Assembly: GCF_001571405.1 (NCBI RefSeq)
Contig: NZ_BCNX01000006.1
Coordinates: 62,001 to 126,000, forward strand
Source: Methanoculleus thermophilus
Lineage (GTDB): Archaea; Halobacteriota; Methanomicrobia; Methanomicrobiales; Methanoculleaceae
Direction: 5' to 3'
Length of the DNA: 64,000 nt
This document shows positions 20,698 through 29,432 of this stretch, piece after piece (position 1 is the first letter of the stretch; every line of letters starts with the position of its first letter). Under the pieces are notes generated by a model. The model worked only from the letters and a program-made list of their open reading frames with translations, did no database searches and had not been told where the DNA came from. A program made the position numbers and the translations under genes.

Positions 20698-21802
20698 GCT
20701 CGCTCACCCCAAACCACATCTCCTCGCCGGGACGCCGGTTGCGGACGAAGTCGGCGATATCGTTGTAGGTGACCTCCTGGCCGCCGAGCCCGGCGATGAC
20801 GTTGTAGGGTTCGACGCCGGTCTTTGACTTGATGGAGTGCGCCACAACACCTCCAAACCCGAAGGAGTAGTCGCGGTCGATCACGACGACCTCCCGGCCG
20901 GCGAGATCGAGGTCCGGGAAGGGCCTGAACCAGCGCAAGCGCATCGACCCGGCCTTTATTCCCTCGTCGCGGAGGCGGTCGACCGCGACTTCAGCCTCTT
21001 TGCCGAGCGTTCCCATCGCGACGACGACGACATCGGCGTCCTCGCACCGGTAGTCCTCGGTGGGGCCGTAGGACCGGCCGAACCGCTCTGCAAACTCGCG
21101 CTCGACCTCCTCGATTACGCCCCGTGCGTCGCGCATCGAGCGCTCGATATCCCAGCGGAACTTGTAGTATTCGTCCGGTCCGGTCATCGGGCCGTAGACG
21201 CAGGGGTTCTCCGGGTCGATGGCGTGCGGGAGGTGGTAGGGTGGGATGAAGTCGCCGGGGTCGACGGTCTCAAGCGACTGGGTGATGTGGCTGAGCGAAA
21301 ACCCGTCGAGGTTGACCATCACCGGAAGGAGGACCCGCTCGTCCTCGGCGATCCTAAACGCCATCAGGGTGGCGTCGTAGGCCTCCTGGACCGTGCCCAC
21401 AAAGACCTGCAGCCAGCCCGTGTCGCGCTGGGAGAAGGCGTCGGTGTGCTCCGCCCAGGTGTTCCACCCGGGTCCGAGAGCGCGGTTGACGTTCACCATC
21501 ACGATCGGGAGGCGCGCGCCCGCCGCCCAGTGGATCATCTCGTGCATGTAGAGGAGGCCGTGGGAACTCGTCGCCGTGAAGGTCCGGACCCCGCCTGCGC
21601 TCGCTCCGATGCAGGCGGCCATCGCCGAGTGCTCGCTCTCCACCGGGATGTACCGGCTCTCAAGCTCGCCGGAAGTCACGTACTCGGCGATCTGCTCCAC
21701 GATCTCGGTCTGGGGGGTGATCGGGTATGCGGCGATGACGCCGGGTTTCGCGGCCTTCACCGCGTCGGCGATCGCCTTGTTGCCGGTTGCAATCGTTAGC
21801 AT
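20690..21802 (-). CDS. porA: Pyruvate:ferredoxin oxidoreductase alpha subunit
   Basis: A 370-aa alpha subunit with the N-terminal Y-P-I-T-P-Q-T-E-I-V-E motif, the core E-S-E-H-S-A-M-A-A-C-I-G-A-S-A-G-G-V-R and the W-N-T-W-A-E-H-T-D-A-F-S-Q-R-D-T-G-W segment typical of pyruvate-type enzymes. The C-terminal domain (about 245-370) ends in the usual D-R-D-Y-S-F-G-F-G-G-V-V loop. It overlaps porB by 7 nt. A 2-oxoisovalerate enzyme is less likely but not excluded by reading alone. Confidence 0.92.
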   Translation of the reverse strand: MLTIATGNKAIADAVKAAKPGVIAAYPITPQTEIVEQIAEYVTSGELESRYIPVESEHSAMAACIGASAGGVRTFTATSSHGLLYMHEMIHWAAGARLPIVMVNVNRALGPGWNTWAEHTDAFSQRDTGWLQVFVGTVQEAYDATLMAFRIAEDERVLLPVMVNLDGFSLSHITQSLETVDPGDFIPPYHLPHAIDPENPCVYGPMTGPDEYYKFRWDIERSMRDARGVIEEVEREFAERFGRSYGPTEDYRCEDADVVVVAMGTLGKEAEVAVDRLRDEGIKAGSMRLRWFRPFPDLDLAGREVVVIDRDYSFGFGGVVAHSIKSKTGVEPYNVIAGLGGQEVTYNDIADFVRNRRPGEEMWFGVSEHV

Positions 21803-22677
21803 TGGCCTTCCTCCTCGCGGGCGAACCGCTGGATGTTCTGCTCCACCTGCTGTCGCATCAGGTCGAGGATCTCCGGTTTTAAGTTCTTGAACCTGCCCTG
21901 ACCCTTGATGTATTCCTCGAGCGGCGCGGGCTTCTTCATTGCCGCCTTCGACGGGCCGCTGATCGAGAGTTTCCCGTACTCGCGCTCATACAGGATCCAG
22001 GTCCCAGTCTTCACCGCGAGTTTGCCCATCTCAATCGTCTTCTCCGTCGGGTAGCGCCACCCCGGCGGGCACGGCGCAAGGATATGGATGAACTTGGGCC
22101 CCGGGATCGAGAGCGCCTTCTTCACCTTCTTGTAGAGATCAAGGGGATACGCACTGCAGGCGGTCGCCATGTAGGGCGGGTTATGCGCCTCGACGATCCG
22201 GTCGAGGTCCTTCTTCGCCGTCGGCTTGCCGCCGGGGGTTGTCGTGGTGCGCGCCCCGAGCGGCGTTGCGCCCGACCGCTGCATCCCGGTGTTGCCGTAG
22301 GCCTCGTTGTCGTAGCAGATGTAGAGGAAATCGGTCCCACGCTCAAAAGCGCCCGAGAGCGCCTGTATCCCGATATCAACCGTTCCACCGTCCCCTGCAT
22401 AGACGATGACGTTGGTATCCTTCCCGCGCGCCCTAAGCGCGTTGCTGAGACCTGAGGCGCAGGCAGCGGCCGCTGCGAAGGCTATATTGTATACCGGCAC
22501 GCTCATCGCTGTGCCGGGGTAGATCCCCTGGATGACGCTGGTGCAGCAGGCCGGCACGACGAGAACGGTATCGGGGCCGGCCGCTTTGAGCACGTAGCGC
22601 AGACAGAGGGAAGAGCTGCACCCCGCACAGGCCGACGTGCACTTATAGAGATACTCCTCCTTAGGAATCGTTGACAA
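21796..22677 (-). CDS. porB: Pyruvate:ferredoxin oxidoreductase beta subunit
   Basis: A beta subunit that binds thiamine diphosphate and the proximal 4Fe-4S cluster. Cluster cysteines are in S-A-C-A-G-C-S-S near the N-terminus. The ThDP motif is G-D-G-G-T-V-D-I-G near the middle, followed by Y-D-N-E-A-Y-G-N-T-G-M-Q-R-S-G-A-T. I place the start at TTG 22677 (293 aa): AAGAGGAGT lies 9 nt upstream, and the longer in-frame extension to 22785 has no family resemblance and crosses the AT-rich promoter region. First gene of porBACD, an order that differs from the porCDAB order known in some methanogens. Confidence 0.88.
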   Translation of the reverse strand: MSTIPKEEYLYKCTSACAGCSSSLCLRYVLKAAGPDTVLVVPACCTSVIQGIYPGTAMSVPVYNIAFAAAAACASGLSNALRARGKDTNVIVYAGDGGTVDIGIQALSGAFERGTDFLYICYDNEAYGNTGMQRSGATPLGARTTTTPGGKPTAKKDLDRIVEAHNPPYMATACSAYPLDLYKKVKKALSIPGPKFIHILAPCPPGWRYPTEKTIEMGKLAVKTGTWILYEREYGKLSISGPSKAAMKKPAPLEEYIKGQGRFKNLKPEILDLMRQQVEQNIQRFAREEEGQC

Positions 22678-22843
22678 AGCGTTTACACTCCTCTTACTAT
22701 AATTGTCATCAATTGTAATGATAGTTTTGTGGTCTCGATCCCGGGATCTTGAAGGGTTTTTGGGGAAAGATGGCTGAAATTCCACGAGATTTGAGGATAA
22801 GGGAAAAATTATCCCGGGGCCGGGTTTGGCCCCGGGTACCTAA

Positions 22844-23104
22844 TCAGATCTCGGCGTCGCTTCCAGGCATGCGCCTTCGTTTGGCCTCTTCCGGGCCAAA
22901 CGCCAGTCGGATCAGACCAGCATAGAACTTCAGGCAGAACGGCCTGAAGAAACGGACACCCATCTCCAGAAGAGGGAGGAGACCCTTGCGGCGTATCCGA
23001 TACTGGCCACTCTCGTGGTCCATCTTCATGTAGACCGGCGCGATCTCCCCAAACGGGTATCTGTTGTCTGCCGCCCGTACCCAGGTATCACCAACACCTG
23101 ACAG
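22844..23104 (-). pseudogene. Unrecognised gene remnant
   Basis: The minus strand is open from just after a stop (23105-23107) to 22844: 87 codons reading ...G-V-G-D-T-W-V-R-A-A-D-N-R-Y-P-F-G-E-I-A-P-V-Y-M-K-M and ending in R-R-R-M-P-G-S-D-A-E-I. Protein-like text continues upstream of the only ATG (23029), and no start codon with a Shine-Dalgarno sequence fits the open region. It therefore looks like the C-terminal remnant of a longer protein. A hydrophobic-basic segment G-V-R-F-F-R-P-F-C-L-K-F-Y-A-G-L-I-R is near the end. I do not recognise the family. It sits at the edge of the CapK block, where rearrangement is evident. Confidence 0.45.
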
Positions 23105-23118
23105 TCAGATCTCGTTTT

Positions 23119-24537
23119 TTATACCATCTCACATTCATGGTAGCCCCATCGATCCAGCGGCAGTTTCTGTATCAGAAACTGGTATTTCCCGCGCCGCGTG
23201 CGGGGAATTTTTCCGACAAAGCGGATAGTCACATCTACGTCGCCTTCAAACTTCTCTTCGAGTTCGCGGAGTATCTGCTCCGTGTCGCGTCCGGTATACC
23301 CCGGTCTTTTCACGATCCGCATCAGAACCTCCCCGACCTTCTCCTGGTAGAACTGGAACTGCGCAACGTTGTCAAAGACGCCCGAGTGCATGTTCACCGA
23401 CGTCATCGGTATGAGCCGGTGGTCCTTGGTTACGATGAACTCCTGGAGCCTCCCCTCCACTTTCTCGAGCAGCGGATAGGCACGGCCACAGGAACACGAA
23501 CCGTCTCCGAGGACTGCGGCATCCATCGTCCGGTACCGGATGAGAGGGCAGATGTAGTTGGTGAGGCCCGTTGTGACCACCTCACCCATCACCCCCGGGG
23601 TCGTTATGGGCCTGCCGTCTCTCCCGATCAGTTCAACGATGCTGTACTCGGGGAAGATGTGGTAGTGCGTGCTCTCCTCGCACTCCCCGGCAAGCACCGT
23701 CTGCTCGGAGTTCCCGTACCAGGAGAATACCCGGCACCCGAAGGCCTTGGTGAGCAGGTCCCGCTGCCAGGGGTAGAGGTTCTCGGACCCGCAGAGGATT
23801 GCCTTGACGGTTGGAAACCGCGGGACGTCATGCTCCACCATGTATCGAGCGAGGATCACGGCCGCTGAGGGGTAAGCCTGGATGAACCGGGGCCGGAACC
23901 GCCGGATCCGGTCGATGTAGGCCGGGAGGGTCTCTTCGGTCATGTGATGGGAGGACATCAGCAGCCACCGGCCAAAGAGCGCTTTCTTCCAGTAGGTGCC
24001 GTTTGAGGCCGTCTCCACCGCATGGCCCCGAAGGATGACGCAGCGGTCGCGAAACCGGTAGCCGACACGATCCCACTGGGTCTTCATGAAGGCCCACTCC
24101 CGGGCCCGAGAGGCTCCTTTCTCGTAGTAGAACCCGACCGGGATGCCGGTGGACCCCCCGGTGGTGACGTACTCGAATGCCGACTCCGGGTAATTCCTGG
24201 CCTTCAGGTCGGGGAGGTTGGCCTGGACAATCTCCTTTGTCAGGAAGGGAAGAAGTTCGAGGTCTGCCGGGCTCGCGATGTCCTCCGGGACAAGTCTCCG
24301 CTCCCGGAAGACTCGACGGTAGTAGGGGACGTTTTCATAGGCGTGATCAAGCAGATGCGAGAGCGCCTCCATCTGATATGCCTCGAGTTTCTCCCGGCTC
24401 CACGTACGGGACCGGCGGAGGAACTCATAGGTCTTTCTGTAGACTGAGTATGCAGGTAGGATGTGAAGCGCCCGCATTGTCACTGAATGTTCGGGCAGGA
24501 GATCCTTCAATCCCCAACGAGTCATCCGCACACCCAT
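23119..24537 (-). CDS. PaaK/CapK-family adenylate-forming enzyme, copy 1
   Basis: A 472-aa relative of phenylacetate-CoA ligase, as found in capsule gene clusters (CapK). The nucleotide-binding loop is T-T-G-G-S-T-G-I-P-V-G near 145-155; adenylate motifs Y-G-N-S-E-Q-T and Y-R-T-M-D follow. It should activate a carboxylic acid as an acyl-AMP; the acceptor (CoA, a sugar amine or a carrier) is unknown. From about residue 55 to 370 it is almost identical to copies 2 and 3. The first 50 or so and last 100 residues differ. Its strand matches copies 2 and 3, but a FemAB-like gene in the opposite direction lies between. Confidence 0.82.
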   Translation of the reverse strand: MGVRMTRWGLKDLLPEHSVTMRALHILPAYSVYRKTYEFLRRSRTWSREKLEAYQMEALSHLLDHAYENVPYYRRVFRERRLVPEDIASPADLELLPFLTKEIVQANLPDLKARNYPESAFEYVTTGGSTGIPVGFYYEKGASRAREWAFMKTQWDRVGYRFRDRCVILRGHAVETASNGTYWKKALFGRWLLMSSHHMTEETLPAYIDRIRRFRPRFIQAYPSAAVILARYMVEHDVPRFPTVKAILCGSENLYPWQRDLLTKAFGCRVFSWYGNSEQTVLAGECEESTHYHIFPEYSIVELIGRDGRPITTPGVMGEVVTTGLTNYICPLIRYRTMDAAVLGDGSCSCGRAYPLLEKVEGRLQEFIVTKDHRLIPMTSVNMHSGVFDNVAQFQFYQEKVGEVLMRIVKRPGYTGRDTEQILRELEEKFEGDVDVTIRFVGKIPRTRRGKYQFLIQKLPLDRWGYHECEMV

Positions 24538-24647
24538 CGGGACTGCTCATATCAGTACTCAGCATTAAACGTTTTGCTTATGTGATAGCAATATCGCAAA
24601 ATTGCTGGTGAGGTCCGTTGAGATTTAACACGCTTAAACGAACTCTC

Positions 24648-24839
24648 TTAGAAGAAATCCTTAGAATATGGTATATTCACCTGATCCTGTCCAGTAGTCT
24701 GATAGAAATGCTTTAAAAACTCGGGAAATAGGCTCTTTTCCGAAAAAATGACCCATATGTCGCTGCATGTATTTGTATTATTGCCTTCCAATGACTGAAA
24801 CGAGATATCATCCAGGGCATGAAGGCGGAGCGCGACCAT
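24648..24839 (-). CDS. Short hypothetical protein, 63 aa
   Basis: ATG 24839 is preceded by GGGAGGTAGGGG, a good Shine-Dalgarno match with about 6-7 nt spacing, and the frame runs 63 codons to TAA at 24648. It reads M-V-A-L-R-L-H-A-L-D-D-I-S-F and ends K-D-F-F. The codons are AT-richer than those of the neighbours. A TATA-like ATATCTATATATCC lies 17-33 nt upstream of the ATG, so transcript start and Shine-Dalgarno sequence nearly coincide. No family recognised; it may be a small accessory protein or the 3' part of a decayed gene. An in-frame extension upstream to 25094 runs antisense to the FemAB gene and is not credible. Confidence 0.4.
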   Translation of the reverse strand: MVALRLHALDDISFQSLEGNNTNTCSDIWVIFSEKSLFPEFLKHFYQTTGQDQVNIPYSKDFF

Positions 24840-24853
24840 GCCCCTACCTCCCG

Positions 24854-24926
24854 TGTTTGGATATATAGATATTACGGCTGGTCCGCTGTGAGTTCTCCAG
24901 GCGGCCTGAAGAAAGGTATATAGGCC
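24854..24926. promoter_or_regulatory. Divergent promoter region
   Basis: Two TATA-like elements face apart. GGATATATAGATAT (24858-24871, read as its complement on the minus strand) lies before the 63-aa ORF. AAGGTATATAGGCC at 24913-24926 lies before the plus-strand FemAB-like gene, giving a leader of about 35 nt for the latter. Confidence 0.45.
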
Positions 24927-24983
24927 TGTGGGGTGATTGGAGGTCGCCGAATGACGAACGCGATAGCGAGACGTGGTGATTGA

Positions 24984-26000
24984 ATGACCGTGAGTAAAAT
25001 TGACGACAAGGATACCTGGGACACCTTCATCGACGAGAGCCCCTCCGGGCTCCTCTTTCATAAGTGGGATTACCTCCACCTGACGGCAAAACATACTGGG
25101 AGTACACTCCTTCCCTACGCGGTCTACAATGGGGATGAGATAATCTCCCTATTCCCGCTCTTCTATCGGCGGATACATGGCATTAATGCAATCTTCTCCC
25201 CGCCCCCTCTCACTGTGATACCCCATCTTGGGTGCGTAACGAGCAGAGAGTTTCAGGGATTCAAGCAGAGCAAGAAGGAGTTCCTGCTTGGGATGATGGC
25301 AAAAGAGATTCGGGAAGAAATCCAGGGACTTTCGCCGAATTACCTCTCGATAGCCTTTGTCCCGGAGTTTCGTGATATACGCCATTACCTCTGGGACCAG
25401 TGCAGCCCTATGGTCCGGTACACGTACACCATCAACCTCGAGCGCCCCCTTGAGGAGATCTGGAAGAATTTCCACTCCCTACTCCGAAAAAAACTAAAAA
25501 AAGAAGAAAAGGCCGGTCTAAGGCTGGAGAGAAGCAACGATACCGCAACACTCCACCGGCTCATCTCCGATCGCTACCGTGACCCATCGCTTGCGATTCC
25601 GCCGATAAAGCGAGAGTACCTCGACGACCTTGTTCGTGCCTATCCTGACAGGATCAGCGTCTATACACTTTACGATGCAGAGGATGAGATCACAGCCGTG
25701 GTGGCGGCCCAGGAGTACAAGCGGTTCCTGCTCTGGGTAGGTGCGCCGAAGATCGAGACTTCTCATGACGGAAACGCGTATCTCCAGTGGCTGCTTATTC
25801 AGCGTGCACAGGCCGAAGGCTACCGGACCTTCGAGAACATGGGTGCCAACAACCCGGATCTCATCTTCTTCAAGTCGAAGTTCAACCCCGATCTCCGGAC
25901 GTACTTCGAGATCGTGAAGAAAGATACCCTTGGTGCATTCTCCGAATGGGCGTATCTCTCCTTTGCCAAGCGGTTGATGATGACGACCGGCAGGATCTAA
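24984..26000 (+). CDS. FemAB-like GNAT-fold acyl/aminoacyltransferase
   Basis: A cytoplasmic protein of 338 aa in the FemAB/BioF2-type acetyltransferase group. The N-terminal half has the F-H-K-W-D-Y-L segment and L-F-P-L-F-Y-R-R strand typical of these proteins. The central basic stretch L-R-K-K-L-K-K-E-E-K-A-G-L matches the R-x2-[IV]-[KR]-K-A-x-[KR]-x-G-[VL] pattern of FemAB-like enzymes. The C-terminal half has A-Y-L-Q-W-L-L-I-Q-R-A-Q-A-E-G-Y and F-K-S-K-F-N-P. Known members add amino acids or acyl groups to peptidoglycan or cell-surface sugars. Sitting between CapK-type activating enzymes suggests it could transfer an activated acyl or amino-acid group, but that is inference. Confidence 0.78.
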   Translation: MTVSKIDDKDTWDTFIDESPSGLLFHKWDYLHLTAKHTGSTLLPYAVYNGDEIISLFPLFYRRIHGINAIFSPPPLTVIPHLGCVTSREFQGFKQSKKEFLLGMMAKEIREEIQGLSPNYLSIAFVPEFRDIRHYLWDQCSPMVRYTYTINLERPLEEIWKNFHSLLRKKLKKEEKAGLRLERSNDTATLHRLISDRYRDPSLAIPPIKREYLDDLVRAYPDRISVYTLYDAEDEITAVVAAQEYKRFLLWVGAPKIETSHDGNAYLQWLLIQRAQAEGYRTFENMGANNPDLIFFKSKFNPDLRTYFEIVKKDTLGAFSEWAYLSFAKRLMMTTGRI

Positions 26001-26146
26001 GAGGACTGCGGACTCTCGATTGGACCGGGGTACAGGGTCATAGGCCCGTCCCGGTCGGCACACTCCATATACTCGCCGAACGCATCCGGCGAAAAGATCC
26101 TCCCACCGTCCGCAGACACCGGCTGAAACACCGGTTCGCCTCCTGT

Positions 26147-27535
26147 CTAAAGATCCCCGAGCGTTATTGGGAGTTTCTGGATGAGGTAGCGGAACTTCCC
26201 ACCCTCGGTGCGCGGGATCTCGTCGACGAAGTGAACATGGACGTTCACATCATCCCCAAGTTGCCACCGGAGCTCCTGGGTCAACTGCAGGGTATCCTTC
26301 TCGGTGTAGGTCGGCTTTCTGACGATCTTCATGATCAGTTCGCCGATCTCTTCCTGGTACATCTGGAACTGTTTGATGTTCTCAAAGGCTCCTGACTCGT
26401 AGTTGATTGGGGTGACGGAGATCAGGTGCCCTCCCCGGGTCACGATGAACTCCTGAAGCCTTCCTTCCACTTTCTCAAGCAGCGGATACTCCCTTCCGCA
26501 CGAGCAGCGCTTCTCCGTCGCAACCGCGACATCCATGGTGCGGTAACGGATGAGGGGGCAGACGTAGTTCGTGAGGTTCGTGGTGACCACTTCCCCCATC
26601 GCCCCCGAACCCCTGACTGGCCTGCCGTCTCTCCCGATCAGTTCAACGATGCTGTACTCGGGGAAGATGTGGTAGTGCGTGCTCTCCTCGCATTCCCCGG
26701 CAAGCACCGTCTGCTCGGAGTTCCCGTACCAGGAGAAGACCCGGCACCCGAAGACCTCGGTGAGCAGACTCCGCTGCCAGGGATAGAGGTTCTCGGATCC
26801 GCAGAGGATTGCTTTGACGGTCGGGAACGGTTTAATCTCGTGTTCTCGCATGTATCGGGCGAGGATCACGGCCGTCGATGGATAGGCGTGGATGAACCGG
26901 GGCCGGAACCTCCGGATCCGGTCGATGTAGGCCGGGAGGGTCTCTTCGGTCATGTGATGGGAGGACATGACCAGCCACCGGCCAAAGAGTGCTTTCTTCC
27001 AGTAGATCCCGTTTGAGGCCGTCTCCACCACATGGCCCCGGAGGATGACGCAGCGATCGGTGAACCGGTAGCCGATGCGGTCCCATTGGGTCTTCATGAA
27101 GGCCCACTCCCGGGCCCGGGAGGCGCCTTTCTCGTAGTAAAAACCCATGGGAGTCCCGGTGGACCCGGATGTACGCACGTACTCGAATGCCGACTCGGGG
27201 TAGTTTCTGGCCTTCAGGTCGGGGAGGTTGGCCTGGACAATCTCCTTTGTCAGGAAGGGAAGAAGTTCGAGGTCTGACAGGGTGGCGATATCCTCGGGGA
27301 CAAGCCCCCGCTCCCGGAAGACCCGACGGTAGTAGGGGACGTTCTCGTAGGCGTGATCAAGCAGACGCGAGAGCGCCTCCATCTGGTAGGCCTCAAGTTC
27401 CTCCCGGCTCCACCACTGGGACTCCTGGAGGAACGTATACAGTTTGCGGTATGCATGGTAGGATGGCACCAGGCTGAGCGCTTTCATGGTGAGTGGGTTT
27501 GCACGCAGTGCCGCTGTTATGAAATCAGCCTTCAT
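26147..27535 (-). CDS. PaaK/CapK-family adenylate-forming enzyme, copy 2
   Basis: A 462-aa paralogue of copies 1 and 3. The loop here reads T-S-G-S-T-G-T-P-M-G-F-Y-Y-E-K, the form nearest to canonical PaaK; copies 1 and 3 have T-T-G-G-S-T-G-I-P-V. GGAGGT lies 5 nt before ATG 27535. The central region is nearly identical at DNA level to copy 1 (for example around 26631-26750 versus 23631-23750). The last 90 or so residues diverge, which in this family is the mobile C-terminal domain. It starts 15 nt after copy 3, so the two are surely co-transcribed. Substrate unknown. Confidence 0.82.
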   Translation of the reverse strand: MKADFITAALRANPLTMKALSLVPSYHAYRKLYTFLQESQWWSREELEAYQMEALSRLLDHAYENVPYYRRVFRERGLVPEDIATLSDLELLPFLTKEIVQANLPDLKARNYPESAFEYVRTSGSTGTPMGFYYEKGASRAREWAFMKTQWDRIGYRFTDRCVILRGHVVETASNGIYWKKALFGRWLVMSSHHMTEETLPAYIDRIRRFRPRFIHAYPSTAVILARYMREHEIKPFPTVKAILCGSENLYPWQRSLLTEVFGCRVFSWYGNSEQTVLAGECEESTHYHIFPEYSIVELIGRDGRPVRGSGAMGEVVTTNLTNYVCPLIRYRTMDVAVATEKRCSCGREYPLLEKVEGRLQEFIVTRGGHLISVTPINYESGAFENIKQFQMYQEEIGELIMKIVRKPTYTEKDTLQLTQELRWQLGDDVNVHVHFVDEIPRTEGGKFRYLIQKLPITLGDL

Positions 27536-27550
27536 TGCGCACCTCCGGCG

Positions 27551-28978
27551 TTAAGCCACGATATTCGGGGATATGTGCTCAAACTTGGCCATCTCCTCTT
27601 CGCCAAAACGCACAGGAAGGTTCTGGACGAAGTAGCGGTGCTTCCCCCGGGCGGTAAGTGGGATATGCTCAACGTATCGTATGGTGATGGTGACGTCGCT
27701 TCCGCAGCTTCGGCTCACTTCCTGGTAGAGGTACTCTGCATCCTGGCTGTTGAATCCGGGCTTTCTCACGATGTTCAGGATGACCTCCCCGACCTTCTCC
27801 TGGTAGAACTGGAACTGTTTAACATTATCGAAGGCGTCGGTATCGATGTTCATGGTAACCCCTGAGAGGAGTTCACCTCTGCAGGTCACGATGAAGTCCT
27901 GAACCCTCCCGTCAACCCGTTCGAGCAGTTGATATGAGCGGCCGCAGGTACAGGGTCCTTCGGCCTCCGTTGCAAGGTCCATTGTCCGGTAACGGATGAG
28001 GGGGCAGATGTAGTTGGTGAGGCCCGTTGTGACCACCTCACCCATCACCCCCGGTCTCGTTACAGGCCGACCGTCTCTCCCGATCAGTTCAACGATCCCG
28101 TACTCGGGGAAGATGTGGTAGTGCGTGCTCTCCTCGCACTCTCCGGCAAGCACCGTCTGCTCGGAGTTCCCGTACCAGGAGAAGACCCGGCATCCGAATG
28201 CCTCGGAAAGCAGGCTTCGCTGCCAGGGATAGAGGTTCTCGGACCCGCAGAGGATTGCTTTGAGGGTCGGGAACGGCTTGATCTCGTGCTCCATCATGTA
28301 TCGGGCGAGGATCACGGCCGTCGAGGGATAGGCCTGAATGAACCGGGGCCGGAACCTTCGGATCTCATCGATGTAGGCCGGGAGGGTCTCTTCGGTCATG
28401 TGATGGGAGGACATGACCAGCCACCGGCCAAAGAGCGTCTTCTTCCAGTAGATCTTGTCTTCCGGCGAGCCGACGATGTAGCCCCGGAGAATGACGCAGC
28501 GGTCGATGAACCGGTAGCCGACACGGTCCCAGAGGGTCTTCATGAAGGCCCACTCCCGGGCCCGGGAGGCTCCTTTTTCGTAGTAGAACCCGACCGGGAT
28601 GCCGGTGGACCCCCCGGTGGTGACGTACTCAAAGGCCGACTCGGGGTAGTTTTTAGCCTTCAGGTCGGGGAGATTGTTCTGCAGGTCTTCCCGGGTCAGG
28701 AATGGGAGGAGTTTGAGGTCATTTAAGGTGGCGATATCCTCGGGGACAAGTTCCCGCTCCCGAAAGACCCGGCGGTAGTAGGGGACGTTCTCGTAAGCGT
28801 GGTCGAGCAGGCGTCCGAGCGCCTCTACCTGGTAGGCCTCGATCTCCTCCCGGTTCCATGTGCGGGACTGGCAAAGAAGCGCATAGGTCTTTTTATACTC
28901 ATTATAGAATGGGAGGATGCTGAGAGCCCTTGTTGTGAATGAATCCCGGGTGCAGTTCATCGATCCAGAGTATACCAT
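27551..28978 (-). CDS. PaaK/CapK-family adenylate-forming enzyme, copy 3
   Basis: A 475-aa paralogue, first in the tandem on the minus strand. GAGGAG lies about 7 nt before ATG 28978. It shares the core with copies 1 and 2 (Y-E-N-V-P-Y-Y-R-R-V-F-R-E-R near 65 and the S-W-Y-G-N-S-E-Q-T motif near 285). In the segment after the A-F-M-K-T motif it reads I-V-G-S-P-E-D-K-I-Y-W where copies 1 and 2 read V-E-T-A-S-N-G-x-Y-W. Its C-terminal domain is unique. C-T-C-G-R in place of C-S-C-G-R keeps the two conserved cysteines that may bind metal. Confidence 0.82.
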   Translation of the reverse strand: MVYSGSMNCTRDSFTTRALSILPFYNEYKKTYALLCQSRTWNREEIEAYQVEALGRLLDHAYENVPYYRRVFRERELVPEDIATLNDLKLLPFLTREDLQNNLPDLKAKNYPESAFEYVTTGGSTGIPVGFYYEKGASRAREWAFMKTLWDRVGYRFIDRCVILRGYIVGSPEDKIYWKKTLFGRWLVMSSHHMTEETLPAYIDEIRRFRPRFIQAYPSTAVILARYMMEHEIKPFPTLKAILCGSENLYPWQRSLLSEAFGCRVFSWYGNSEQTVLAGECEESTHYHIFPEYGIVELIGRDGRPVTRPGVMGEVVTTGLTNYICPLIRYRTMDLATEAEGPCTCGRSYQLLERVDGRVQDFIVTCRGELLSGVTMNIDTDAFDNVKQFQFYQEKVGEVILNIVRKPGFNSQDAEYLYQEVSRSCGSDVTITIRYVEHIPLTARGKHRYFVQNLPVRFGEEEMAKFEHISPNIVA

Positions 28979-29432
28979 TGCTTATCTCCTCTTTTCGGGC
29001 ACTCTGTCCATACGCACCGGTACGGCACCCCAATCCCCCCGGCCCGCCAGCGAGCTGTCATGCTTCCCCCGAATATCGATTGCCGGGCGATGCACCTCGC
29101 TTGAGTGGTCCGGGGTTCGGTCCTGAGTGCATCGGGGTTTGTATACTCCCAAATGAGGTATAAATAAATTATGATGGCACACCTCCCACTACTCCAGGTT
29201 CGGGGTCTTGTGAGTGCACCGGAAGCCCCGGCGGGAGTTCTTAGTGGAGTTCAAATTTGGCTCTGTTTTTCAAATTGCCAGATTCCCTGCCTTTTCGATC
29301 TCAGAATACCTTTGGGCAAACCCAATCTCGTGGTGGACGTATCTGGATAAACTATAAATATCCACAGCCCTATGGGCATATGTCTCGGTGAGATAAGGCG
29401 ACGATCGCCGGGCTCTTGTCTCCGTCGGAGTC
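28979..29432. promoter_or_regulatory. Intergenic promoter region between copy 3 and the radical SAM gene
   Basis: A 454 bp stretch without a convincing gene. TATA-like elements are GGTATAAATAAATTATG near 29154-29170 and AAACTATAAATATCC near 29348-29362; the latter is well placed to drive the plus-strand radical SAM gene at 29433. T-runs near 29258-29270 could end a transcript. Nothing else recognised. Confidence 0.45.

Noticed and set aside
20837-21799. Plus-strand frame of 320 codons opposite porA
   Set aside because: Antisense to an unmistakable PorA; no start signals or motif.
24840-25094. Upstream extension of the 63-aa ORF into the FemAB gene
   Set aside because: It would run antisense to conserved FemAB residues and bypass the good Shine-Dalgarno sequence at 24840-24852.
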